A DNA stretch of 47,174 bases from Candidatus Alangreenwoodia gallinarii (GCA_904398315.1 CAJFPD010000179.1:1-47174); one strand, 5' to 3'. Counted from the stretch's first letter, positions 7,192 to 15,212 are shown. Notes: generated from the sequence alone by a model not told the origin. Translations and numbers: made by a program.

Positions 7192-7674
7192 ATGGTGAGC
7201 AGAAGAAAGGCTCTCATAGCTTTGGCTGTCGTAGTCTGTCTGATTTTCAGTACCCTGCCGGCGTTTGCGGCCACTTCGCTTTCAAAGGATCCTAATATCG
7301 TGGTGGTCAGTCCGACGAAGAATGCTGTCATGAAGACGGGGACGGTACTGGTGTCGGTAAAGATGACCGCACCCAGGACCATTCGAATGTCTCTTTATGA
7401 AGAGACGAAATCGGGACGCAGTCTGATCAGAACGGAGAAATACTCTTCTTCGAGATCTCTGAGCTATTATACCCGTCAGCTGACGGGGCTGGATCCCGGC
7501 GTATATTGTGTCAATATCTCCACTCTGAATTCCGCAGGCAGCGCGATCTATGCCAGCGAGATTTATGTCAAGGTGCAGAAGCGGACGTCGGATACGGTAA
7601 AAGTAGATGTGTTTAATTCTCAGAATTCATCGAGTTCATTCTGGGCAACACTGCTGAAGAAGCTTCTGGGATAA
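7192..7674 (+). CDS. Small secreted protein of unknown function
   Basis: A 160-residue precursor with a classic Sec signal: positively charged SRRK, hydrophobic core 7-22, and an AFA cleavage site near residue 26. The lone Cys16 lies inside the core and is not a lipobox. The mature part (about 27-140) alternates hydrophobic residues in a beta-sandwich pattern, with strands such as NIVVVSP, TVLVSVKM, TIRMSLYEE, GVYCVNISTL and SEIYVKVQK, resembling an Ig/FN3-like extracellular domain. A Ser-rich linker then leads to WATLLKKLLG. A good AAGGAG site precedes the ATG. A strong hairpin at 7706 ends the transcript, so it is probably monocistronic and separate from walH. No function can be assigned. 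Confidence 0.8.
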   Translation: MVSRRKALIALAVVVCLIFSTLPAFAATSLSKDPNIVVVSPTKNAVMKTGTVLVSVKMTAPRTIRMSLYEETKSGRSLIRTEKYSSSRSLSYYTRQLTGLDPGVYCVNISTLNSAGSAIYASEIYVKVQKRTSDTVKVDVFNSQNSSSSFWATLLKKLLG

Positions 7675-7705
7675 GACCGGAAGAACAGAAGGATACGGCA
7701 GAGAT

Positions 7706-7740
7706 AAGGTACGGCAGATGCCGTACCTTTGTTGTAATTT
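7706..7740 (+). terminator. Terminator after the secreted-protein gene
   Basis: AAGGTACGGC (7706-7715) and GCCGTACCTT (7720-7729) form a perfect 10-bp stem with an AGAT loop, followed by TGTTGTAATTTG. Confidence 0.7.
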
Positions 7741-8000
7741 GTTGCAGCCGGATAAACGGCAGCCTCCCGTGTTTTCTTCCGGCAGCCGCAGCGGAATTTT
7801 CTGTGGGAATCGCATGCAGGAATTCGTCTGTTTACGGGATTTCACGGCAGCGGTATGTGAAGCTGCGACAGGAAATATGAATACGGACGGGAAAAAGAAA
7901 ACGAATAAAGAAAATGAATAAGAGTACTAAGAGTATATAGATCAGATATAAAAAAGGACATACAGAGGGGCATACATACAGAAGGACATACAGATAGAAA

Positions 8001-8017
8001 CCGCGCGGGACGCGCGG
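8001..8017 (+). promoter_or_regulatory. GC-only hairpin in the walH leader
   Basis: CCGCGCG-GGA-CGCGCGG, followed by AGATGTTTTT, ends about 30 bp before the walH start. It may act as a weak attenuator or mRNA stabiliser. It overlaps no ribosome site. Confidence 0.4.
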
Positions 8018-8047
8018 AGATGTTTTTGGAAGGCAAAGGATTCCGGC

Positions 8048-9517
8048 ATGTTTCGACGCATCGAGAAAAAAAATATAGAACGGATAAAAAATATTCTGAT
8101 AGTAGTATTGTTTCTGACCACAGTACTGCTTTTATCTTTTTTTTGGCAGGATGGCGTTTCACTCAGAGATCTGACACCTATTATCATGAGCGAGGAAAGC
8201 AGCTATGTTCCGGATGCACAGGAGCTGATCCGGCCAAGATATATCCTCTTTAATTACGGCGCTGACATCTACACTGTTCTCGGAGCGGGGGAACAGTATG
8301 GCGACGGCACGATATATGATGAGGTGAGGTCCATAGCTGCGGAATATATAGGCAGCGCCGGCAGCAGTGAACAGATCGAGGCATTACAGTATCAGGAAGT
8401 GATGTCATATGCTTCCGTCGTCATGCGCTTCGATTATAATATTCCTCTGGTGGAATATCTGGAGCAGAATGATATCGAATCACCTATCGATCTGAGCGAT
8501 ATTCCGGAGATGACGAGCGTCGGAATTTCCAGCGCCAGCAGTGAAAACCTGTTCATCGCAAACCGGGAGACGAATACCTACTACCGGATCGTCATAAACG
8601 ATGAGGCGGTAATATCCGGACTTTCCGCCCGTGTCAGAGAACTGATCGATGAGGAGGAAAATTCGGATTATGTTCCTTATTACAATATGTCGGATATCGT
8701 GGGAGTGGAAAACGACGCTCTGATGCCGCTTTACATGTCTTCTTCGGCGGTTTCCGTATCGGGAACAAAGGAATTTTCGATAAGCGATGAAGAGGAGCTG
8801 AGCAGGACGGCATCGGGATTTTTCTCTTCCGGTCTGGATTTTGTGCGTAAAATTACGGAGAATAAGGGATCGGTTCTGTATATGTACGGAACCAGCCAGT
8901 CGCTGATCATCAATGAAGACGGCAGACTGGAATACAGTGAGAATATAGAGAATTACCAGTACGGATCGGCTGATTTTTACGATTCTCTCGATACCGCTAT
9001 CGAGTACGTAGCGAATCACGGCGGCTGGGATAACATGTACCGGAACGGATATCATCCCTATCTGAAAGAAGCTTTCATCATTACCAGCGGAGAAAATGAA
9101 GGATATCACTTCGAGTTCGGCCTGGAATATAATGGTGTCGAAGTGGAGTATACGGACGGAACGATTCTCTCGGCGGATGTCTACGGCTCACAGATTACAT
9201 CCTACAAGCGTGATATTCTGATTCTTCCGGAAAGTGATGAGGAAACGGCAGAGAAGAGTGAGTGGTATGCCATGGCTCCTATCGACGTTCTGACGAACAA
9301 TTACGAAAAAATCTGCAGCATTGTGAGCACGGGGAGTTTTGAAGAGATGACAGCGGCAGTCAGAAGCATAAAATTCTGCTGTATGCGCGACAGTGAAAAT
9401 GATCCGTTGAAAATCAGACCGGCATGGCTTATCATAATGAACGACGGCCATCAGCTGTGGTTCAGTGCGGAAGACGGAAAGCTTCTGTACCATCAGCCGG
9501 CGGCGGAGGTGAATTGA
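8048..9517 (+). CDS. walH: WalH (YycH)-like membrane-anchored regulator
   Basis: In bacilli, WalH and WalI are membrane proteins with large extracellular domains that tune the WalK sensor kinase controlling cell-wall metabolism. This 489-residue protein has a short basic cytoplasmic tail (RRIEKKNIERIK), one membrane helix at about 14-33 and a long acidic extracellular part. No cysteine lipobox is present. Sequence motifs alone are weak; the call rests on size, topology and position immediately before walI and walJ. AAAGGA lies about 9 bases before the ATG. The walI ATG lies one base after its stop, with walI's ribosome site inside the walH end, so the two are likely translationally coupled. 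The walR and walK genes are absent from the visible segment. It is somewhat longer than the bacillary protein. Confidence 0.75.
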   Translation: MFRRIEKKNIERIKNILIVVLFLTTVLLLSFFWQDGVSLRDLTPIIMSEESSYVPDAQELIRPRYILFNYGADIYTVLGAGEQYGDGTIYDEVRSIAAEYIGSAGSSEQIEALQYQEVMSYASVVMRFDYNIPLVEYLEQNDIESPIDLSDIPEMTSVGISSASSENLFIANRETNTYYRIVINDEAVISGLSARVRELIDEEENSDYVPYYNMSDIVGVENDALMPLYMSSSAVSVSGTKEFSISDEEELSRTASGFFSSGLDFVRKITENKGSVLYMYGTSQSLIINEDGRLEYSENIENYQYGSADFYDSLDTAIEYVANHGGWDNMYRNGYHPYLKEAFIITSGENEGYHFEFGLEYNGVEVEYTDGTILSADVYGSQITSYKRDILILPESDEETAEKSEWYAMAPIDVLTNNYEKICSIVSTGSFEEMTAAVRSIKFCCMRDSENDPLKIRPAWLIIMNDGHQLWFSAEDGKLLYHQPAAEVN

Positions 9518-9518
9518 G

Positions 9519-10331
9519 ATGGACTGGGGGAGAGCAAAAAATATCATACTGGCCGTTCTCGTCGTCACCAATATTTTTCTGATCACCGTCTACGGCATAA
9601 AGTATGAGCAGAGCAGAGAGAACAATTCCGAGCTCTACCGCTATACGATAGAAAAGCTGGAGGAAAATCATATCAGACTCGACTGTGAAATTCCTGAAAA
9701 GCCGGAGAGGCTTCCGGCTCTGACAGTACAATATGAGAAGTATGACAGCAGCAGGATCAACAGAGAGGTGAAAGCTGCCGGAGAGACAGATAATCGGGCG
9801 GAAAACGGGAAAGAGATGCGCGAAGCGGCCGATGCTCTGATCGCTACATGCGGTCTGGATACGGAAGGGGCTTCTGTCGCAGAGACAGAGGAAAATGAAG
9901 ACGGCAGTACCACCGTTCGCTACGGAAACTATTATCGGGGCATACCGCTGCAGGAATGCTACATGAATGTGGTATTCCGGGACGGAAAAATTTCCAGGCT
10001 GGAACGGAAGTGGATGGAACCTGTTGAAGAGGGCAGGACGAGAATTGAAGTGACAGAGCCGGCTACAGCCCTTCTGCGGTTTATCGAGATTATCGGTGAA
10101 GAGAGAAAGGATGCGGAAAACAACGGCCGGTCCGGTGAAGAAGAAAGCGAAGCGGCGCCGGATGAAGCCGGTAAGGACGAGGAAACGGTGACGGTCAGTG
10201 ATATGTATCTTACATATTATGTAAACGGCGATGAGATCCGGCGGAATATCCTGTATGATACCGCTTTTCCCGCCTGGTGTATCGAATACGGCGACGGTCA
10301 GATCAGATATATTTCCGCATATGAGCAATAA
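9519..10331 (+). CDS. walI: WalI (YycI)-like membrane-anchored regulator
   Basis: The N-terminus MDWGRAKNIILAVL with a membrane helix at about 6-25 is the characteristic YycI start (MDW-x-RAK then a single helix). The remaining 240 residues form an acidic extracellular domain, with a highly charged Glu/Asp-rich insertion near 195-225 that looks unstructured. In bacilli WalI pairs with WalH through their extracellular folds to modulate WalK. GGAGGTG within the end of walH serves as ribosome site. Length (270) is close to the usual 260-280. The downstream gene walJ is 88 bp away. Confidence 0.85.
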   Translation: MDWGRAKNIILAVLVVTNIFLITVYGIKYEQSRENNSELYRYTIEKLEENHIRLDCEIPEKPERLPALTVQYEKYDSSRINREVKAAGETDNRAENGKEMREAADALIATCGLDTEGASVAETEENEDGSTTVRYGNYYRGIPLQECYMNVVFRDGKISRLERKWMEPVEEGRTRIEVTEPATALLRFIEIIGEERKDAENNGRSGEEESEAAPDEAGKDEETVTVSDMYLTYYVNGDEIRRNILYDTAFPAWCIEYGDGQIRYISAYEQ

Positions 10332-10419
10332 TACGTCACATGTGCTTCATAAAATTGTCACATATAAAGAGTATAAATAAATTACAGGAGGCCGGAAGGC
10401 CTTCAGATAGGAGCTATGG

Positions 10420-11217
10420 ATGGATCTGAGCTTTTGCTCCTTTGCGAGCGGAAGCAGTGGTAACTGCTATCTTATAAAAAGCAGAGAGTCGGCAATACTC
10501 ATAGATGCAGGCATCAGCACGAAAAAAATACATGCGGCTCTGCAGGAGACGGGGACGGACAGGAGCGATATCTCGGGCGTCTTTGTCACCCACGAGCACA
10601 GCGATCATGTAAAAGGGTTGAAGGTTCTTACGAAGCAGAATCCCGGCTGGGATATTTACGGAAGTGAGGAGACATGCCGGTGTCTGAGAGAAAACGTGTA
10701 TGACGGAAAAAAAATCTGCTCTCTGAATATAGATTGTATAAAGCAGATAGGCGATATGAAGATCAGAGCGATGAATATTTCTCATGATGCTGTACACCCG
10801 GTGTGTTACGTTATTGAGGCAGGTTCCTCGAAAATGTCAGTCCTGACAGATACGGGATATGTACCGGAGGATGTGCTGACAGAACTGGTATCCTCAGATC
10901 TGATCGTCATAGAAGCGAATCACGAGGTGAATATGCTCAAGGCGGGGCCTTATCCTTACCGGCTGAAGCTGAGAATTCTGGGTGACTCCGGTCATCTGTC
11001 GAATGAAGCCGCCGGAGAGACGCTGGCGGAAGTGATGTCACGCGACGACCGGTACCGGACGATCCTGCTGGCCCATCTCAGCAGGGAAAATAACTTTCCG
11101 GGACTTGCCTTTCAGACAGTGGCAAATATTCTCGAGGAGCACAGATTTTATCCCGGGAAACATATGCGGCTTGAGGTACTCAGCCGGGATGGCCTGAGCG
11201 GATTTACCGAATTATAG
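10420..11217 (+). CDS. walJ: WalJ (YycJ) metallo-beta-lactamase-fold nuclease
   Basis: A 265-residue cytoplasmic metallo-beta-lactamase protein; the family has 5'-3' exonuclease activity on DNA and links the wal operon to repair or replication. It opens with the family's FCSFASGSSGNCYLI. Metal ligands are His58, His60, Asp62 and His63 (THEHSDH), His122/His126 (SHDAVHP), Asp144 (LTDTG) and His168 (EANHE); a further HLSxENN at about 234-240 is typical. The ATG at 10420 is 7-8 bases after AGGAG. The 88-bp gap upstream contains an AGGCC/GGCCT mini-hairpin and AT-rich sequence, with TTGTCA at about 10355 as a possible internal -35. Only 23 bp separate it from htrA. Confidence 0.93.
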   Translation: MDLSFCSFASGSSGNCYLIKSRESAILIDAGISTKKIHAALQETGTDRSDISGVFVTHEHSDHVKGLKVLTKQNPGWDIYGSEETCRCLRENVYDGKKICSLNIDCIKQIGDMKIRAMNISHDAVHPVCYVIEAGSSKMSVLTDTGYVPEDVLTELVSSDLIVIEANHEVNMLKAGPYPYRLKLRILGDSGHLSNEAAGETLAEVMSRDDRYRTILLAHLSRENNFPGLAFQTVANILEEHRFYPGKHMRLEVLSRDGLSGFTEL

Positions 11218-11240
11218 CTGTGTTTAGGAGGTCGGAGATT

Positions 11241-12980
11241 ATGGACAGAGAAGAATGGAAAAGACCGGATATCGGCGGACGGCCGGATGACGGAGAAGAG
11301 CAGGCAGGGCAGAGAAATATTCCGGAAAGCGGAAACCCTGGGCATGAAGCAGCTGGTTACGTTCCGGAAACGGGAGACGGCGCCGGTGCAGGAAACGGCG
11401 CTCCTTCGGAAACTCAGGGAGAGAAACGTTTCGCGGAGTCGGCATCCCCGTCGGATTCTTATTATACAGTATACTCAAGGCCGGCGGATTCCGGAGAAAC
11501 AAATCCGCAGAATCCGCAGAATCAGATGGCGTCAGGCGGAGACGGCAGTCGGGAAGCGACGGTGGATTACAGCAGCGCTGCCGGGACAAAAGAGAGTATC
11601 CGCAGTCCTCATGCGTGGAATTCCGGAAGTGACGTAAGCGGGGCGGGAGCCGGATCGGGATACGGAAACGGCGGCGGAGGAACGGTTCCGCCGGGACCGG
11701 CGGGACCGGCCGGTTTCGGTGAGAATCCCGCGAAAAAACAGAAGAAACCTATGAGCAGCGGTGCGAAAAAGACGATCGCGGCGGTTCTGGTCATCGTCAT
11801 AGCCTTTGCCGCCGGATTCGGAGGCGGAGCGGCTGCGTCGGCTCTGAGAGGAGACGGAAATCAGACGACGACCAGCAATATTTCCATCGATTCCAGTGAG
11901 AGCGGACTGGATGCGGCATCTGTCATCGCGGAAAAGGCGATGCCTTCTGTCGTCGGAATCAGCACGGTGTCACAGACCTATTACCAGTCGATCTTCGGCG
12001 TTCAGCAGGGAACGACGGAGGGATCCGGAACGGGCTTTATCGTAGATGAAGACGGATATATTCTGACGAATTCCCACGTAGTCGGCGACGGCGAAAATTC
12101 CGAGATCACGGTGGATCTGTATGACGGATCGGAGTATACGGGCACCGTTCTTTGGAACGATTCCTCTCTGGATCTGGCCATCGTCAAGATCGATGCCACA
12201 GGTCTTCAGGCGGTCGATCTGGGAGATTCGGATGATGTGAAGATCGGAGATTACGCCATCGCCATCGGAAATCCGCTGGGACGCGATTTTGAGCGCAGCG
12301 TGACACAGGGAATCATCAGCGGACTGGACAGAAGCATTACGACGACAGACGGGCAGAACAATACGAACAATATGCAGGGACTGCTCCAGACGGATGCTTC
12401 CATCAACTCCGGAAACAGCGGCGGACCGCTCCTTAACAGCTCCGGTCAGGTTATCGGTATCACCACGGCGAAGGCAAGTTCCGCGGAAGGTCTGGGCTTT
12501 GCGATTCCGATCAATACGGCCATTCCTATCATCGATCAGATTAAGACGAACGGTACTTATGTTCAGCCGGCCATCGGTATCGGCGGTAAGGATCTGGAGG
12601 AAATTCTCGCGAGATATGAGACAGATTTCAATGCGGAAAGCGGCGTTTTCGTAATGCAGGTTTACACCAATTCTCCGGCTTCCGAAGCGGGAATCAGAGA
12701 AGGCGATATCATCACGGCCATCGACGGCAAAGCGGTAGAGGATATGAACGCTATGAAGCAGATTCTCATCGGCCATCAGCCGGGCGACCAGGTGACGCTG
12801 ACCATCGAGCGGGATAAGAGTGAGATGCAGGTTCAGATTACTCTTCAGGCCCAGAGTTCCATCAGTACGATGAACTACAGCGACAGCAGCTCCGGCTCTG
12901 ATTCCGGTTCCGGTTCGTACGGCTACAGTTATGACGGCAGCCAGGGTTACGGAAATTACGGAAGCATATTCGGCAACTGA
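11241..12980 (+). CDS. htrA: HtrA/DegP-type membrane serine protease with PDZ domain
   Basis: An envelope quality-control protease of 579 residues, anchored by one membrane helix (about 177-200) with the protease outside. The catalytic triad is His279 (TNSHVV), Asp311 (SLDLAIVK) and Ser393 (GNSGGP). A single PDZ domain spans about 443-536 (GVFVMQV...GDIITAIDG). Two parts are unusual: a 170-residue Gly/Pro/Ser-rich acidic cytoplasmic region, and a C-terminal 38-residue tail of Ser, Gly and Tyr ending YGSIFGN. ATG at 11241 is used because AGGAGG lies 9 bases upstream; the GTG at 11220 would translate through that site. It is the last gene of the walH-I-J-htrA operon and is followed by a strong terminator. 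Confidence 0.95.
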   Translation: MDREEWKRPDIGGRPDDGEEQAGQRNIPESGNPGHEAAGYVPETGDGAGAGNGAPSETQGEKRFAESASPSDSYYTVYSRPADSGETNPQNPQNQMASGGDGSREATVDYSSAAGTKESIRSPHAWNSGSDVSGAGAGSGYGNGGGGTVPPGPAGPAGFGENPAKKQKKPMSSGAKKTIAAVLVIVIAFAAGFGGGAAASALRGDGNQTTTSNISIDSSESGLDAASVIAEKAMPSVVGISTVSQTYYQSIFGVQQGTTEGSGTGFIVDEDGYILTNSHVVGDGENSEITVDLYDGSEYTGTVLWNDSSLDLAIVKIDATGLQAVDLGDSDDVKIGDYAIAIGNPLGRDFERSVTQGIISGLDRSITTTDGQNNTNNMQGLLQTDASINSGNSGGPLLNSSGQVIGITTAKASSAEGLGFAIPINTAIPIIDQIKTNGTYVQPAIGIGGKDLEEILARYETDFNAESGVFVMQVYTNSPASEAGIREGDIITAIDGKAVEDMNAMKQILIGHQPGDQVTLTIERDKSEMQVQITLQAQSSISTMNYSDSSSGSDSGSGSYGYSYDGSQGYGNYGSIFGN

Positions 12981-13148
12981 TGAAAAACCGGTCGGCGGTA
13001 TTCGCACGGTGACGGAAATGCAGCCGGAAACCGGAAAGATGTGGAAATATCCGCAACAGATAGATTTGACATAATAAACAGATAAGAGAGATTCCGGACA
13101 GGAATCCGGAAGGAACGTACAGAAGTTCCGGCAGATAAGCGAATGAGC

Positions 13149-13185
13149 AAGACGCCCGGCGGGGCATTCCGCCGGGCGTCTTTCC
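13149..13185 (+). terminator. Strong terminator after htrA
   Basis: Fourteen paired bases, AAGACGCCCGGCGG with CCGCCGGGCGTCTT, around a GGCATT loop, then TCCTG. The T run is short, but the GC stem is very stable. It ends 29 bp before rlmH, so rlmH needs read-through or its own start. Confidence 0.82.
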
Positions 13186-13210
13186 TGTGGCGCAAAAAGA
13201 GGAGAAAGAT

Positions 13211-13690
13211 ATGAATATTAATATAATATGTGTAGGAAAGCTGAAAGAAAAATATCTGAGGGATGCGTCGGCGGAATATGAAAAGCGGCTCAGCCGCTAC
13301 TGCAGAGTGCAGATCCGGGAGCTGAAAGAGGCGCGTCTGGCGGAAAATGCATCGCCGGCAGAGGAGGAAGCTGTAAAGACAGAGGAGGGAAAGAGTATCC
13401 TGAAGGCACTTTCCTCCTCTTCTTTTGTCATCGTCCTGGATATCGGGGGAAAAGAGCTGTCCTCCGATCAGCTGGCGGAAAAAATCGGCAGTCTGGCGAC
13501 GACGGGAGAGAGTACTGTCGATTTTATCATCGGCGGCTCTCTGGGCCTGTCGGAGGAGGTGAAAAAAAGAGCGGATTTCCGTCTCTCTTTTTCACCGATG
13601 ACCTTTCCTCACCAGCTCATGCGCGTGATCCTGCTGGAACAGATTTACCGTTCCTTTAAAATTCTCAGAAAAGAGCCTTATCATAAATAG
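13211..13690 (+). CDS. rlmH: 23S rRNA pseudouridine-1915 N3-methyltransferase RlmH
   Basis: An SPOUT methyltransferase that methylates pseudouridine 1915 of 23S rRNA on assembled ribosomes using S-adenosylmethionine. The length of 159 residues equals that of the bacillary enzyme. The knot motifs are FIIGGSLGL (105-113) and SFSPMTFPHQLMR (126-138), and the protein ends RKEPYHK, the conserved C-terminus with its invariant Tyr-His. ATG at 13211 follows GAGGAG; an in-frame GTG at 13187 would add eight charged residues unlike the family. A TTGACA lies at 13066-13071 with no good -10, so its promoter is unclear. Confidence 0.97.
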   Translation: MNINIICVGKLKEKYLRDASAEYEKRLSRYCRVQIRELKEARLAENASPAEEEAVKTEEGKSILKALSSSSFVIVLDIGGKELSSDQLAEKIGSLATTGESTVDFIIGGSLGLSEEVKKRADFRLSFSPMTFPHQLMRVILLEQIYRSFKILRKEPYHK

Positions 13691-13767
13691 AAGAGGAACG
13701 GCAGAGGAAGATAGCCGGTCCGATGGCAAAAATACGAACGACGATCCGGACAGCTTATCCGGCGGCA

Positions 13768-14247
13768 TCAGTTCAGGATAAAGACGGCCAGATTCAGATA
13801 AGCGGCAAAGATCAGCCAGATCAGATAAGGAATCTGGAGTATGCCCGCTTTTCTGTATATTCGCAGAAAACGGGCGATCATGACGGACACCAGTATGATG
13901 AGAAGAATCAGCCACAGGAATGCGAACAGAAACATTCCGAGATTGAAGAAGATCAGCGTCCAGAAAAAGTTTACCGCCAGCTGTATCCAGTAAATGCGGG
14001 GTATGAGAGCCATGGCTCCGGCATCCCTGTCTTCTGATCCGCCGGCAGCGATGAGATAGGCAGAGATGCCCATCAGAAGAAAGAGGATCGTCCATACGAC
14101 GGGAAAGACGGCAGGCGGCGGAGAGAGAGGCGGCTGCCGGAGCTCCAGATATTTTTCCATGGCATTCCGTGTCAGAAAGCCGGAGAGAGCTCCGACAGCC
14201 AGAGGAATGATCAGATTGGGAATCAGTATTTTCCATTTTATTCTCAT
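13768..14247 (-). CDS. tspO: TspO/MBR family tryptophan-rich sensory protein
   Basis: A five-helix membrane protein that binds tetrapyrroles and related ligands; in bacteria it is tied to stress and porphyrin handling. At 159 residues it is the normal length. Signatures are LSPPPAVFPVVWTILF (41-56), QLAVNFFWTLIFF (89-101) and PYLIWLIFAAYLNLAV (140-155). Five hydrophobic stretches lie at about 7-26, 46-67, 83-102, 104-127 and 136-157. AGGAG precedes the ATG at 14247. Its leader holds a terminator-type hairpin with a competing hairpin (14271..14323), suggesting conditional expression. The ArsR gene lies upstream on the same strand but is separated by a terminator. Confidence 0.93.
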   Translation of the reverse strand: MRIKWKILIPNLIIPLAVGALSGFLTRNAMEKYLELRQPPLSPPPAVFPVVWTILFLLMGISAYLIAAGGSEDRDAGAMALIPRIYWIQLAVNFFWTLIFFNLGMFLFAFLWLILLIILVSVMIARFLRIYRKAGILQIPYLIWLIFAAYLNLAVFILN

Positions 14248-14270
14248 AATATTTTCATCTCCTGAAGTGT

Positions 14271-14323
14271 AAAAAAATGCGCGTCATCCGGAAAGGCATG
14301 AACACGGCGGACGCGCTTGCGTC
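14271..14323 (-). promoter_or_regulatory. Attenuator-like leader of tspO
   Basis: Leftward, GCGCGTC (14316-14310) pairs with GACGCGC (14285-14279) and is followed by ATTTTTTTA (to 14270), an intrinsic terminator layout. The first arm can instead pair with the preceding GACGC (14323-14319) through a GCTT-type tetraloop. The two structures exclude each other. The ribosome site lies after the terminator. Confidence 0.6.
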
Positions 14324-14344
14324 ATTTTATGATATAAGTGCGTC

Positions 14345-14361
14345 GGGAAAAGATATTTCCC
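14345..14361. promoter_or_regulatory. Inverted repeat upstream of the tspO leader
   Basis: GGGAAA-AGATA-TTTCCC, placed where the -35 region of tspO would fall. Possible operator; no regulator assigned. Confidence 0.35.
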
Positions 14362-14510
14362 ATCAGTAGTTTATGCAGAAGTTCAGAAAAAATAAGAAAA
14401 AAACGGGGAAATCATTTATTTTGCGGCTGTCTCTGCCGTACTCCCGGAAAATAACCGCCGGAAAGTGATTGTTGCAGAATTTTTTAAAATCCGGAATCGG
14501 AAAAAGACAA

Positions 14511-14541
14511 AAAGAAAAACTGCCTGAGGCAGTCTTTCTTT
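14511..14541 (-). terminator. Terminator of the ArsR-family gene
   Basis: Leftward, a 14-bp stem (AAAGAAAGACTGCC with its complement, one G-U pair) closes a TCA loop and is followed by TTGTCTTTTT. The A-rich opposite side makes it potentially bidirectional. Confidence 0.82.
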
Positions 14542-14605
14542 TTGCATGTCAAACAATCTGAGAATTATATATGGAGGGCGGTTTATGGGAGTAAACCGCT
14601 TGCTG

Positions 14606-14923
14606 TTAATCGAATTTATTTATAGCTGTTACAAATTTACCGAGTATACCTATATTTATGAAGTAGTAGGAATATTTATCCTTCTTTTTTACCTGTACGA
14701 GCTGCGCCTGCTGCAGTTTTTTGATATGCTGCGAGATGGTCGCCTGGGAATAATCGAATTCGGAGACGACATCCTTGTTGCAGACGAGCTGACGGGCCGC
14801 ATTGCATTTCATGATAAAACGAAAAATCCTGATCCGGACCGGATGGGCCAGTGCGTCAGAAACATTTGCAATAAGTAAAATTTCGTCTTCCTGGAGATCA
14901 TCGTTTTCCTTACGCAATCTCAT
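14606..14923 (-). CDS. ArsR-family winged-helix transcriptional regulator
   Basis: A 105-residue dimeric DNA-binding repressor type. SDALAHPVRIRIFRFI (22-37) is the ArsR family's first helix pair, FDYSQATISQHIKKLQQAQLV (56-76) is the helix-turn-helix, and KKKDKYSYYFIN (79-90) the wing. Cys40 and Cys48 lie before the recognition helix and might sense metal or redox state, but the canonical ELCVCDL metal motif is absent, so the signal is unknown. GAAAGG precedes the ATG. It has a strong promoter at 14965..14993 and a palindrome just after the predicted transcription start, consistent with autoregulation. Target genes may include tspO (inference). Confidence 0.88.
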   Translation of the reverse strand: MRLRKENDDLQEDEILLIANVSDALAHPVRIRIFRFIMKCNAARQLVCNKDVVSEFDYSQATISQHIKKLQQAQLVQVKKKDKYSYYFINIGILGKFVTAINKFD

Positions 14924-14938
14924 AAAAGTACCTTTCTA

Positions 14939-14953
14939 AATATATCGTATATT
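14939..14953. promoter_or_regulatory. Candidate ArsR operator
   Basis: AATATA-TCG-TATATT, a perfect 6-bp inverted repeat placed about 5-20 bases after the expected transcription start of the ArsR gene. Position and symmetry fit a dimeric repressor site. Confidence 0.5.
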
Positions 14954-14964
14954 CTCTATGCACA

Positions 14965-14993
14965 ATTATATCACCGGGATGTAAGCGTTGCAA
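14965..14993 (-). promoter_or_regulatory. Sigma-A promoter of the ArsR-family gene
   Basis: Leftward TTGCAA, exactly 17 bp, then TATAAT. Transcription would start near 14958, giving a leader of about 35 nt. Confidence 0.85.
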
Positions 14994-15212
14994 TCACAAT
15001 ATAATCTTGATATGTAAAGCATAATAATTCCAATGAAAAAAACAGAAAATAACGGTTTAAAACAGAAAATAATACGGTATTTTTATGTAAATAAATAAAA
15101 AATAAGAAATATTATCCAAAATTCCGTAAAAAATCCAAAAAGAAAAAAGATACGATGCATCCCCTTTATAGCCGGGAAAATACCTTTTATGCGGATACGG
15201 ATTTTCTGCCGT

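Larger units (their letters stand above)
7675..8047. other. 373-bp intergenic region before walH
   Basis: Contains the terminator of the upstream gene at 7706, two copies of AAGGACATACAGA (7954-7966 and 7982-7994) with a related CATACATACAG between them, and a GC hairpin at 8001. GATATAAAA near 7945 is a possible -10 for the wal operon. No convincing gene is seen. Confidence 0.6.
14248..14605. other. 358-bp region between the ArsR gene and tspO
   Basis: Holds the tspO attenuator-like leader, the inverted repeat at 14345, an A/T-rich middle without recognisable genes (about 14362-14510), and the ArsR-gene terminator at 14511. The tspO promoter is unclear; leftward CATAAAAT near 14325-14332 is the best -10. 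Confidence 0.6.

Noticed and set aside
9462..10328. 288-codon frame opposite walI
   Set aside because: Antisense shadow; walI has the diagnostic MDW-RAK start and coupling to walH.
11970..13007. 345-codon open frame opposite htrA
   Set aside because: Lies wholly within a gene with intact catalytic motifs; its composition follows the complementary codons.
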